Source: Fratercula arctica
Lineage: Eukaryota > Chordata > Aves > Charadriiformes > Alcidae
Direction: 5' to 3'
Assembly (NCBI GenBank): GCA_947846985.1
Contig: CANTUZ010000012.1
Span: 22,282,135 to 22,346,134 of the forward strand
DNA length: 64,000 nucleotides
Part shown: positions 35,791 through 47,838 of the stretch, in pieces
How positions within the stretch are numbered: the stretch's first letter is position 1
How the letters are laid out: each line of letters starts with the position of its first letter
Made by a program: the position numbers and the translations under genes
The notes under the pieces: model-generated
What the model saw: the letters and a program-made list of their open reading frames with translations, nothing else
Database searches by the model: none
Told to the model about the DNA's origin: nothing

Positions 35791-38700
35791 CTGTTACTGT
35801 GGTCTTGTTTGCAAGGAGCTGTGGGATCTTATCTTCCAGGGGAAGCCTACACTGGAAAGAACTAGATGTTTCTTGTCTGCCTCTTCTCACACAAAAACCC
35901 ACCCACTTACTTTAATTGTTTTAGATCAGTGAAAATTAAAACCTAAACAGCAAAATTTCAACAATAAAACTTCACATATATGTTTTCAGCAAGAAAATGG
36001 CTACTGGTGTCTCACCATACATAAATTATTTAAATTAAATGCACTGACAATAAAGGCAAGACAGTTACATACCTAGTGATGCAAGCTATTCCAACTTGTA
36101 AAGCTGTCTTTATTAAAAGATTCATGGACTTTCTGAAGTAATAGTATTGTTCTAGTTTGCTTTTAAAAGTGAGTTTACTCCTGATACATACAGAGCAATG
36201 CAAAAGAGCCTCCTGCAAAAGTAGCCAGAGATTACTATTTTCCTGTTGGTATATTTTTTACAATGCCTTTGGAAAAAAAAAAAAAAAAAAATCATATTTA
36301 GTCTCCTTCATATTTATTTTACCAGAGTAACTTTAAAAAAGACATTTAAGCAATCAATCACTAGTGTATTCTGGTAAACAGACAGCTAGATTAAATGATA
36401 TCAGATAATAAGAAATTCACATTTATCATACTGACTGATTTTTCAGAACATTCAACTACACCAGAACTAAGTACTATCAATCTTTGCCTGGAATATAAAT
36501 CTTCCTAGGAACATACCCTAACAGAGTAGTTTCAAATGGAACCTGCTAATTTCTCTTTCCTACCACCTGAATGCTTTTATTGCCATGACAACTAGCAGGT
36601 TCTAACTCTGGTCAAGGTTGAATGGGAAAAAACAATGTTTTGTAACCAGCTGATGTGCTTCCAAAATGACATGAAGGGGAGGTTTTTCCATCTTGTTAGT
36701 GGTGCGTATTCAGTACATACTTTTTAGCAGTGATAGCTAATGAAAGAAAGAATATCCCCTGATTAAAGGTATGTCAGAACAAGTTATTCTTGTAAATCTG
36801 TAGGTTTATTATGAGAGAGATTTACTTTACCACTGAAAAACCTGTGTCTGGGTAGGGAGACTAAAGTGGAAAGAAATGGATCAATCTCACTCAAGCTGAC
36901 ACGTGCAGCTCAAAAAAGTGGGGAGATTGGGGTGGTTCTAAGTCAAGGTGGGCAACAGGCAACTGATTTAGTGCATCAAAACTGTTAGCCCCAGAGCCAT
37001 CAAGGGCTAGATCATACAGTTACTCAAGTATCTATGCATGCAGGAAAACTGGTATTTTGGTGCAACTGGGTGGAAAAACCACCACTTAACCTGTTTCTAA
37101 ATCCAGGGACGCCTAGATTTCCTTTCTGGAAAATTAAGTTCCTACTGGGCTGGGCTGAAGACTCCGTTTTAAATTAAGTATTCTTATGATTGAACACAAG
37201 GGCCCACCTGATGGTTGGGCTGTTAATCTATTGATCACACTTTGGTGTGTGGCATTCTCTCTCATTTTTTTTACAGCAGAGACCTGGATATAGGCACCTA
37301 GCTGCAAGCTATAGTATTCCCTGCCCTTTCCCCAGTATTTAACATGCAGCTTCAAGACAAGGTGTTTCTCTAGTTTAGGAATGCTGTTCCTTTCCCAGAA
37401 AAGAACACTGAAAGCTTAGCACCTATCTTGTATATTAGATGTGGATTACACTAGACAGCTGAATTTATAAGCGTTTCTGAGTGCAAGGCCTCAAATCTTG
37501 ATCTTCTGCTACTGACACTAATGGAAATTTAGGTTTCTTTCAAGTATGTAGAAACTTAAGTCCTTGGTTTATTCTGTATAACAAGTTGTGAAGAAGGACA
37601 GCAATTAAAACTACATCTGTCTTTGAGGACACAAGGATTCAGCAAAAAATAATTATTACTTATTAGGTTCTTTGGAAATCCTGACCCTTTTGTAGCGAGG
37701 AGTGGGGGCGGGAAGAGAAGAAAAGAAAATCCAACATAACGTTAGATGGAAATGTTTGTTGTTTCCTAAAAAAACCTTGGTATGTTAGTTCCCATTTCTC
37801 TCTCAAAAACCACCCTTTCTGTCAAGCAGAATGGTTAGGAATAATTTTCATTTTTTCCAGCTAAGAAGCTAAAGGACTGAGGAGGATGGGATGGCAGATG
37901 AATTGTCTGTCACATTAACAGAAATTCTTGGGGTTAGCAGAGCTTGCAGGGTCCATAGGAGAAATGCAGTGAAACACAAATTGTAACAAGCCCAAAATCA
38001 CATGCAAACTGCTATTGAACCAGAACAAGAAAGACTGCAGACAAGATGTATAGAATCTGAAATCTGCACTATCTGAATTTGTCACCCAAATTAACTGCCT
38101 GTGTGTCTCTGGACTCTCAGCAAGAAGAAATCATTAGAGCTGCTAGAACTAAATCACAGCTGCTTAAAATACTGTGACCTTGCAAAGGAAAGGAAGGTAG
38201 TATTTTTAACCTAAGCAACAGATTTGCTTAGAAATCCAAGTCAGAAGTGACTTGTATCTTGTGCAGAGCTTTCGCAGTGGTCTGACAAGCCTGGAGAGCC
38301 TACCACAAACCTAGTGGTATACCAGATTGGTGCCAGACCACATGCTGCCATTCTCTGCAGAGGGGGATGGATGAGAAATAGAAGACTATGTCTAGGAGAC
38401 AAGACATGGGGAAGAAAGAGGGGGAATCCACTACGTCAGAAATATACTTCTTTAGTTACCTGCTTAAGTCTCAGCAGATATAAAAAAGAATTAGACTGCT
38501 GGGTCAGAAAAGGTGGAAAGGAACTGAAAAGGAAAAGAAAAAAAGAGAGTGAGGGAGGAAGCATGTCTTAAAGGCTTCTGTGTTTCTGAAAAATATGACT
38601 TAAAGGCAAAAGTTTCCCTTTGCTCAGGATTAAGGATGAGATTTCTATGAGCTTAGTTTGACCCAGTTACAGAGTAATATAGTCAAAGATGCACCTCTCT

Positions 38701-41700
38701 TTTAACTATACTTTTGCCTTTCAGGTTACAGGTGTAACAATTGTCTTGGGGGGTTTGCAGGAGAGGAGTTAACTACTTTTTTGTGACAAGAAGCAATACT
38801 CACAGCTGTCTGCTCTTGGGGCACAGATTTTCAGGCTAGCAGGGTTAGACCAGCTGTGGAGAATTAATTAATTTCCCCAGTTCAGTAAAAGAGTAAAATG
38901 CTAGAGAGTAATCTATCTATTTATTTATTTTTATGTGAGAGTAATTTTTTGTAGAAGTGGGGTAGAGTAATTCTTGTTGTTTGATTAGGCTCATCTCTTC
39001 TCTTTAAAGGTCTATTTTTAACTTGTATAGACTGGAAAGAAAAATGGCTGAGGGAACAACGGTGTAAGTTCCTTTTTTTTTCTTAAAGATGAAGTCTTTG
39101 AATTGCACTAACCAAACATAATTAGTAAAGCCTAGGGATAGCTACTGATAGTGGATGTATGAAAAAAAAAAAATGAGATAAAGACTGTTCAGGTGAGAGA
39201 GAATATCTCTGAACAGCTGATTGAGGGCAAACATTAAAAATCACCCTTTCTCACAGAAGAAATGGGGCATTTAGTCTAGTAATGCAGGAAAAAATTGGTG
39301 AGACTATTGTCACGTATTTCTAACAAACAGGGAAAAGAAGTAATAGCAGATTTCTGTCAGGATTAGAATGCAAAACACTGTTATATTTTCTTGCCATACC
39401 GGAACAACATCCAAACCAATGAAATAATAAAGGGAGAGTTGCCAAAGGAAGAAATTATACGCAGAAGTATGACAAGCTTAAAAATCAATGACAAATGTCT
39501 TTGAAGGCTGAAAGAATAGAGGAAGCTTCCAAATTATAAATTAGAAATGCAAAGATTCATTTATGTCTAAACTAAAGATTGTAATTTCTAGTTATTTGGA
39601 TAAATAGCTGGATGAACTGTGTTAACAGCTTCCTAGGGTGAATTAGTGATGAGTGAAGGGTGAAGGGTTCAGCTCAGCTTGCCTGCCTTTTCAGTTTCTT
39701 CAATAAGGTTTACACAGCCAGCTTATTCCAGAAACCAAGATCAGACTAATTTTTTTTAATGTAGTATAAAAATGAAAAAATCAAAATCATTAGGCTTAGC
39801 GTGTAGTCTACAATTAGCAAATTGTCACAAAAGGTAGTTCTAAATCCAGAAGAAGGAAATTAGTCATTTTATAACATGAATAAACAGAAATCTTTTTCAA
39901 ATGAAGACGTAGGAGTTGAGTATGTGCTATGGCAGGAGTTGGATGGATTCAGCAGGAAGCCACTGCTCTGGAAGTGGCAGAATACAGTACCAGAAGCAAA
40001 AGAGCATTGTCTTGAAAAGAGATGTTGAGGGCTGATTCACAAGCATATTTTTGCCAAGAAAGCCAATTTCCAGTCCTTCTGTGCTTTGTATACTGCCAAC
40101 TCAGTTACTGATTTGCAAGGAGAGAAGAGGAAACTGAATAACAGGTATCGTCTGACAAAATTTCTTTTTCCTCTAGTCCTACTTCAGTTGTTATATACAG
40201 TAATGGGAGAAATGGAAGGAACAAGAGAGAAGTTTACAAGGAAAATGTGTGTTTAAATAGACTTTGCACATTGAACTGTATTTTTACTATTTTGAACTTA
40301 GAAAGGATTGACTTTTTATTAGTAAACTTTTAGTTTCAATGAATGATTATTCTTTTTGGAAAGCTTTTTTTTGTGCTGGTAAGAACCAGTTACATTAATT
40401 GGAACTAATTTCTTGGGGAGGGATGGGGGATGGGACATTTATCAGACTGTGGTCTTCGTAGCAAAAATATAACAGCTAACAAAATTCCATAGCAGACAAA
40501 TAATATATAATACTAAACCAAGTCCACACATTATTAATTTTGTAATAGTTGCTATAGACTTACTTTGGTATATTAATCTAGTAGCTGATTTGTACACTAA
40601 AATAATTACAATACTTCAGTAACAGGTAAAGCAGAAGAAATAATTCATAACAATAGCAGTGGTAGCAACTTGTCTACATAAACCTTAATAAAATCAGTCC
40701 TGGTAGCTGACCATGTTCTTAATTAACCTTATCCCAGTTTCCCAAAATGCAAAAGAAGAAAGGGGAAAAATGCTGACTTAAAGCCTGGTGAAGTACCACG
40801 TGAGATGAAGCAAAACATGAGAAAAGATACTGAGAAATAGCATATCTGGCCTATAATACATTCCACAAACTGATATCCTGGAATATTAAGTGTCTGGTCT
40901 TGTGTTTCAGCCCTAATTTTCAGTTTCTGTGGAGGACATGGGAACTCAAAGTATGGCTTTTCTTTTTCAAAGCCCTGTGAAACTTGAAAAGTTGTGAGGG
41001 GAAGTAAACCTTTTTGAAGAACAATGATAAATGACAGACTTCATCTTTTTGCTTGGTGTGGCTGATTGGCAATGCAGAAAGGTGCAAAAGATCTTTTCTT
41101 TGCACACTCCAAGCCTTGGTTTCTGGCATCCTGGATAAACAAAGTGTTTAGGCTGCTTAACACCAGGAATGCAAATGTAGACTTCTTTTGCAGGAGTGAT
41201 CCAGGAGTGGATAGTTGCAGATCCAAAATTGTTAGGGGACTGGAGTAAGGCACAGGATGTGAAAATTTCTGCAAAACATTGGTGATGCCTGTGCAAAACC
41301 CTTCACTTCCACACTTTTCCTGGAAGGTTTTTTGGAAGGTGGTTGGGAAGATGGCAATGTACTCTCTGTAGCTTCTCTTCTACTGACTCCCCTAAAGAAT
41401 TAGCCAAGCTGCTAAGTGCCTTTGAGCCTCTTGCCTTGCTCTTATGACTTCTCACTCTGAGGCCAAGCTAGATAAGGATGCAGCTCCTCTTTTTTTTTTA
41501 ACTTTGGGGAAATCTTGGTGCCAAATCCATAATTAGCAAGAAATTATGGAAATTATGGACTACTGTTGTCTTGAATGCCTTGCAGTCTCTCTCCTTAGTT
41601 CTTTGACTACTGCATTTGTATCCAGCTATAATGTATTCTATTCTTAATGAAAGTTGATTGGTAGAAGAAATATTTGGTTGATTATTTTAATGACTTGAAG

Positions 41701-43321
41701 GTCACTTACAGAAATCTTTAAACACCTCAAATACAATCTGAAGGAATATTTTGGCCCAGAAGACAATGTTTTATACAGAAATCTAATCTGTTAGTAACTT
41801 ATTTGTTCCTTGGGTTCATTATTTAATGTTTTCTGCTATTAAATGTAACATGCTCTAGTAACAGAAATCACCATTGCTTATCCCAATGGCAATCATTTGA
41901 TGGAAAATGTGACCATGATATCATTCTGTATGAAAGACAAACTGTGAGTGTTTGATCAGTGTACAAGACAGGAGAAAAATAAATATGAGGGAATAAAAAA
42001 CTAAAGCCTGGAAAGAGGGAGAAATGAGAAGGAAGCTGATATAATGTGTCAGGGAAAGCAGACTTCTTCTTCATCCTCTTTTTTCTGCCTGCTGAGGCTT
42101 GTTCACTATCTAGGGGTCCCATATCTGAATATTCACCTGCTAGAATTGAGTGTCATTTATGCAAGCTAAGTAATAAATCCAGCAGTAGGGTTTTTCTTTA
42201 AAATAGGCAATTTACCATGTGGTTGAAACATAAAAATACAAGAAGAAAGTGTAAGACATAAAAGGACAGAAATCTGAATAACAGCTTGATCTGAAGTATA
42301 TTAGATATGTCTACTGATTTCAGAAAATTACGGGCTAGCCCCAGATACTAACGTGAATAAGCTCTGAATTCACTGACTTTGAACAACAGAGCGCTGATCT
42401 GAAAGAAGTGACTCCATCAACATGATATATATCAGGCTGCAGAGCCTATACATCAGGGTGAAATTCAATGCTGTTCTTCAAAGAGCTGCAGCTTGTAACT
42501 CACACCCACGGAATGGCCCATGGCATAGTTCTGAAAGCCCAAAGGAGCTATCTAAATTAGTGCAATGTGTCTCTGCCTACAGGCCGGCAGCACTGCCCAG
42601 TTCTCTGCAGCTCTACCTGCTACAGTCCTGTTTTTGAAAAACCTGTCCCATTTTCTGGCTTGTCTCAGGCATGCCCTTTATGCAGGGTTGGTGAGGCACT
42701 CTTTAGAGGCCCACTTGTGATTTACCAGTACTTTATGCTGAACTAATCATTTTACTTAGCTGATGAACAAAAACCTCACCCCAGGAGAACAGTATTGATG
42801 GCCTCAAATATACAGGATAGAACTGTGTTGTTGAATAATACTGATGTATTATACTACAAAGAAGAATTGATTCTGAATAATCCATCCCATAAGGTATAAA
42901 TACTTAAAATTACAACTGTGTAGTGTAAAGATGAGGACAGCAGAATGGTTCATGTTGCAAGACTAGAAACCGTGACAGTGCCTGTTTAAGATGTTGAATA
43001 ATCTGGATGTGAATAATCTGGTGAGATTATGCATATTAGTACAAACTACAGCAGTCTTAGGTCTCAGGTATGCACAGTAAATTTAAGTAGTATATAAATC
43101 AGGGTGGAACTTGCTGTGCAGATTCTAAAATGTAAACAAAAATGATAGTTTTGTGCATTTTTGAGTAATTTGGGATCAAATTTTGAAGAATTGTCATGAA
43201 AATAGAGCTATTAGAATGGCTGGAACCCATTGAATAGTGTGAGTCTGACAATACATGGAAAATAATGATTCAGACCCATACAATGGGCATAAAATTTTAC
43301 TAAGTCACTCAGATAACAAAG
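35791..43321. other. Non-coding AT-rich DNA
   Basis: About 7.5 kb without a recognisable gene. It holds an A19 run (36273-36291), an A12 run (39162-39173), a short ATCTATCTATTTATTTATTT tract near 38910-38930 and otherwise ordinary single-copy sequence. Overlapping open frames near 41040-41300 on both strands look like chance. Confidence 0.6.
36273..36291 (+). repeat. A19 homopolymer
   Basis: An uninterrupted run of 19 A. No recognisable retrocopy lies directly upstream. Confidence 0.95.
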
Positions 43322-44470
43322 GATTGGACTTTTAGTAAATCCTTTGATACTGTTTCCCACAGCATACTCCTGGAGAAACTGGCTGCTCATGGTTTGGGTG
43401 GCTGTACTCTTTGTTGGGTATAAAAATGGCTGGATGGCTGGGCTGAAAGAGTTGTGGTGAATGGAGTTAAATCCAATTGGTGGCCGGTCACAAGTGATGT
43501 TCCCCAGGGCTCAGTATTGGGGACAGTTCTCTTTAATAGCTTTATCAATGATCTGAATGAGGGTATCGAGTGCATCCTCTGTAAGTTTGCAGATGACACC
43601 AAGTTGGGCGGGAGTGTTGATCTGCTTGAGGGTAGGAAGGCTCTACAGAAGGATTTGGACAGGCTGGATTAATGGGCCAAGGCCAATGGTATGAGGTTCA
43701 ACAAGGCCAAGTGCTAGGTCCTGCACTTGGGTCACAACAACCCCATGCAGCACTACAGGCCTGGGGAAGAGTGGCTATAAAGCTGCTCCATGGAAAAGGG
43801 CCTGGAGATGTTGGTCGACAGCTGGGTGATTATGAGCCAGCAGTGTGCCCAGGTGAACAAGAGGGCCAATAACATCCTGGCTTGTATCAGAAATAGTGTG
43901 TCCATCAGGACTAGGGAAGTGATCATCCCCCTGTACCTGGCACTAGTGAGGCTGCACCTCGAATACCATGTCCAGTTTTGAGCCTCTCACTACAAAAAAG
44001 ACATTGAGGTGCTGGAGTGTGTCCAGAGAAGGGCAACAAAGCTGGTGAGGGGTCTAGAGAAGAAGTCTTATGAGGAGTGGCTGAGGGAACTGGGGTGGTT
44101 TAGTCTGGAGAAAAGGAGGCTGAGGGGAGACCTCGCTCTCTACAACTACCTGAAAAGAGGCTGTAGCGAGGTGGGGGTTGGTCTCTTCTCCCAATTAACA
44201 AGTGACAGGATGAGAGGAAACGGCCTCAAGTTGCACCAGGGGATGTTTTGATTGGATATTAGGAAAAATTTCTTCACTGAAGGGGTTGTCAAGCATTGGA
44301 ACAGGCTCCCCAGGGAAGTGATTGAGTCGCCATCCCTGGAGGTATTTAAAAGATGTGTAGATGTGGCACTTAGGGACATGGTTTAGTGGTGGACTTGGCA
44401 GTGTTAGGCTTACGGTTGGAGATGATCTTAAAGGGCTTTTCCAAGCTAAATGATTCTATGACTCTGTGAT
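43322..44470 (+). mobile_element. CR1 LINE, 5'-truncated, decayed copy
   Basis: About 1.15 kb of CR1, starting in the polymerase domain just before motif A and running to the 3' terminal ATGATTCTATGACTCTGTG octamers. The 3' UTR (GGACATGGTTTAGTGGTGG...) is almost the same as in the minus-strand 10.5 kb copy, so both derive from one subfamily. The surrounding DNA is AT-rich, and the element stands out by composition. No target duplication is visible. Confidence 0.98.
43331..44386 (+). pseudogene. CR1 ORF2 reverse-transcriptase pseudogene
   Basis: The frame can be followed from an FD-T-V motif A segment (around 43347) through VPQGSVLG (motif B, around 43500) and FADDTKLG (motif C, around 43590) to the family's own ATG GTT TAG stop at 44384-44386. 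Six stops lie in this one frame: TAA 43421, TAA 43670, TAG 43715, TAA 43778, TGA 43979 and TGA 44249. One extra T lies near 43333, before motif A. There is otherwise no net frameshift over more than 1 kb, so decay was mainly by base substitution. One three-base deletion removes a residue near 44132 (DLIALY became DLALY). The endonuclease and the fingers are missing. It is not functional. Confidence 0.95.
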
Positions 44471-47353
44471 CCCCCTATGACTTGCAATGCATACTGGTTT
44501 CAGTGAAGCCATGTCAAATTATGAAACCTGACAAATTGGCTTTTAGGATGTTGAATAGAAGCTAAGCTACTTAGAAACACTAGCAATAGATTACAACTAG
44601 AGTGTCATGAGGACAGGTGGTTAATACTTGAGAAACGATCTTATATCAAATACCTGAGAAAAGAAAATAATGATTATTTTTTTAAGTATGTTGTAGCAAA
44701 AGACATCTGCAAGAACAATGCCTGAAAGAATTCAGACAGCTATGATAGTATCTAATAAAATACATTTCTAAGTGATTGTTGATACCGTCTTAGACACCAG
44801 CAATAAATCTATACCAGAAAACTTAATGTTTAGCATAGTGTTAAACTATGTGCATAGAAATGCACAATCCTCAAATCATGGAAGAAATCTAGTAGTTGAT
44901 ACTTTAATTTGGAAATGAGCTGGCTTCTAATTTTTTAAAAGGAGTTATGGCATATGAAGATCACTGAATTCAAGCCTATGTTCACCTTCTATAGCCAGAA
45001 GATGAGCTCTAAGTGAAACAATCTTTTCAGATGAAAGAAATTGCCCCTTTTAAACTACTGCCAGTCTAGGAAAATAAGGACAATCATCTTGACAACTGTA
45101 GAAACAGAGATACACGAGAAGTATAGCCATATCTAATATCATTGAGATGAACAGTCTGAACAGTAGCCTGCAAGAAAGGAATGGGAAGGCAGATGCGTTA
45201 ACATCTTTGATTTCAGCTAAATTCTACTGGAGCTGTTTATGCTTTTAGACAGAGTTAATTTTCCCCAGGAATGTAGCATTGAACCTTGTTTACATATAGA
45301 ACCAAAATAAAGGAACAGATACATCTTTCTAACTAATTGGCTGAAGCTTTATTTATATAGTAATCTAACAAAAATGGAGTGGCTCATGGCCAAGACTATC
45401 TTATTTATACTAAAAGAAAAGCTATTCAAATAGGTGATTTTTGGAAGAAAAAATATTTCTATGGTAGTTACTATAAAACTTTTACTTCTGGATAATCTCT
45501 TACTATTCAGCTGAATTCTTGCAGACAAACGTATTTCTGACTGGGAACTTCAGAACTTCTGGCCTTTAAGACCTGGCTGCCAGTTGTTCAAGAGTACAGA
45601 TCCTATTCTCAGAACCTATTAATGGAGGGATTCCATAGCTTACTCTGACAGGGTTTTTTAGTGTTTATTTTCAAAGATGCAAAGTTGTTTCTAATATCTA
45701 ACTTCTATTTTGTCTACTGAAACTGAATTGACTTTTTTTTCTTGGGCTGTTCCAATGGAAAATCAATAACTGATCATCATCTTGCTTACATTTTCCATCC
45801 ACTGCTCTTTTGAGAGCGGTCTGTAGATCTCCCTCCTTCCTTGCAATTCAGGGTTTGGAATCTTGGCTCTGTAGGGTCTCTGCAAAGACCCTGTCAATCA
45901 CCTGTCTTGCCTGCACTGGACACCATGCAATATGCCACATCACTATCATCACTGTGTAGGAGAAACTCTGGGCTTTTTTTGTGCTGCTGTTGCACAGCTA
46001 ACTGCTGTGACTCAGTTTGCTGTGCTCTGGGAGCCATGCTCTTGCCGACTCCTCAGTCTTTCTTAGTAAGGATACAATGTACTAGCTGAGATCTTACCAC
46101 AACAGTAAGTACATAGGCATAACTATATTACAGGCTGTAAGATAGCTAACTTAATTCCTTACACACACCTTTTAAATATTGATTCTTTCACACCTTTTTT
46201 TAGGAGTCATTGTTGACTTACTAGTGATTCACTGTCTCCCATATTTTCTGTAGTACTGTTACCTAAGCAGCTGCTCTCTCGTGTCTTGGTCACGTGGTTT
46301 CTTCTCCTCATCTTATTTCCTTTGAAACTGCTTTGAAAATTTAAATCTGGCCTCTTAAAATGTTTTCCATCCCACCCTTTTTGGTATCAGTCAAATACAG
46401 TCCCTTCAACTTTTCTATCTATAATTTAAATGCCCTATTAAAAAAGTTGCATAGAAAAGATAATCACAAAAGCAAACCCTAGTGTAAGTCCCAATGGCAC
46501 AGACAACAGAGTTCATAGTTGACATAACATTCCTGCAGAAAACAAAGGTATGTTTTGTTTGCAGTGTGTCAAACGTGAAAGCAAGCAATGAAATCTTTAT
46601 TATTAAATATTTCAAGTTTTTTTTGAAACTTCCACTGTGTGCACTCCTGTATTAACGCCATTCAAAACAATAATATAAGGTAAGACAAAAAACCTAAGGA
46701 CTAGTAAATCAGCTCACAGCTAACTGAGGTTAGAGAGAGCTTGGCAGTGAAGGGAAGCCAGGCTTCCAAACTCCCAGGTTCAGCACCAGTCTGTAATATA
46801 AAACTGCTTATTCATCTTTTTAGCACTCAGTGGAACTGAACTGATTGGCACACACTGTTTTCTGGATGGCTTTAGATGAAGCAGCAATGTCTCTAGAGAC
46901 AGACATTCTCTCTTCCATTGAAGATAAGCTCTTCTCTCTACTGCTTTTCCTCAGAAGTTAAAACAGAGTTTTATGCTTACTTGGCAATATAAAAATAGCA
47001 CTGCTGAATCTGCTTTTAACTCCTTAGATCTGCTTCAAACTGTAAGTTTTTTTTAATCCATAACATTAACACTGCTGTGGAGTGCTATTCTCAAAATTCA
47101 CTGCAGCTCTTGGAAGAGAAGGTGATGTTTGTGAGAGACTTTGGGTTTAATGACCTATGAGCTGTAGAATCCATTGGGGTCTTGTTAAGCATCTCTTTCC
47201 CAAGCTATCAAGATAGGTATCAATACCTTCTGGAAACAAGGCTTTCTGTAGTGTGATAAGGGCAGCATGGGTTTAGCAAATCAGGCTATAAGCAACATGC
47301 TGCTTGCATATGTCCAATATTTTGAGAAATACTTTTTGGAAGAAAATTTAAAA

Positions 47354-47395
47354 TTTTTTTTTTTTTTTCAATTGGCGTAATTTTTTTTTTTTTTT
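47354..47395 (+). repeat. Paired T15 runs separated by 12 bp
   Basis: Two uninterrupted runs of 15 T flank CAATTGGCGTAA. Equal length suggests duplication or convergent slippage. No transposon body is visible. Confidence 0.9.
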
Positions 47396-47814
47396 AAGCA
47401 TTATTCTTTTGGACAACAGTCAGGTTATTCCATCACTGGAATTTCAGTTCACAAATTCTGTAATTTCTGCTAACAGCTGTGAAGTGCTAGGAGGGAAGAA
47501 TCAACATTTAAAAGAAGATATCCAGAACTGTTAAGTAATATATTTTCTTGTATGTGTATTTTTCCGACTTGACAAAAACTTGTTTTTCCACAGTTTTTAG
47601 AAGGTTGTTCTTCAACATGCATAGCATTAAGCACTTGAGTAGTTCTATGGACTACAGGAGGTTGAGGAATGTATGGGAAAAGCAGCTATTGCAGCCTTCT
47701 TCTGGGGGCTCAAACTTTCAAATTGCTGTTCCTATGAGTAATTACTAAATATTGCATGAATGTATCTTAAGGTAATGTAGTATTGTGTCCTCCTAGTGTT
47801 GGAAGCAAATACCC

Positions 47815-47838
47815 AGATTATCTCAAAGATTATCTCAA
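47815..47838 (+). repeat. 12-bp tandem duplication
   Basis: AGATTATCTCAA occurs twice without a gap. It is a small perfect tandem duplication. Confidence 0.9.

Noticed and set aside
38328..38346. TTGGTGCCAGACC, reminiscent of a retroviral primer-binding site
   Set aside because: No LTR end precedes it, and it does not match a tRNA 3' end well enough.
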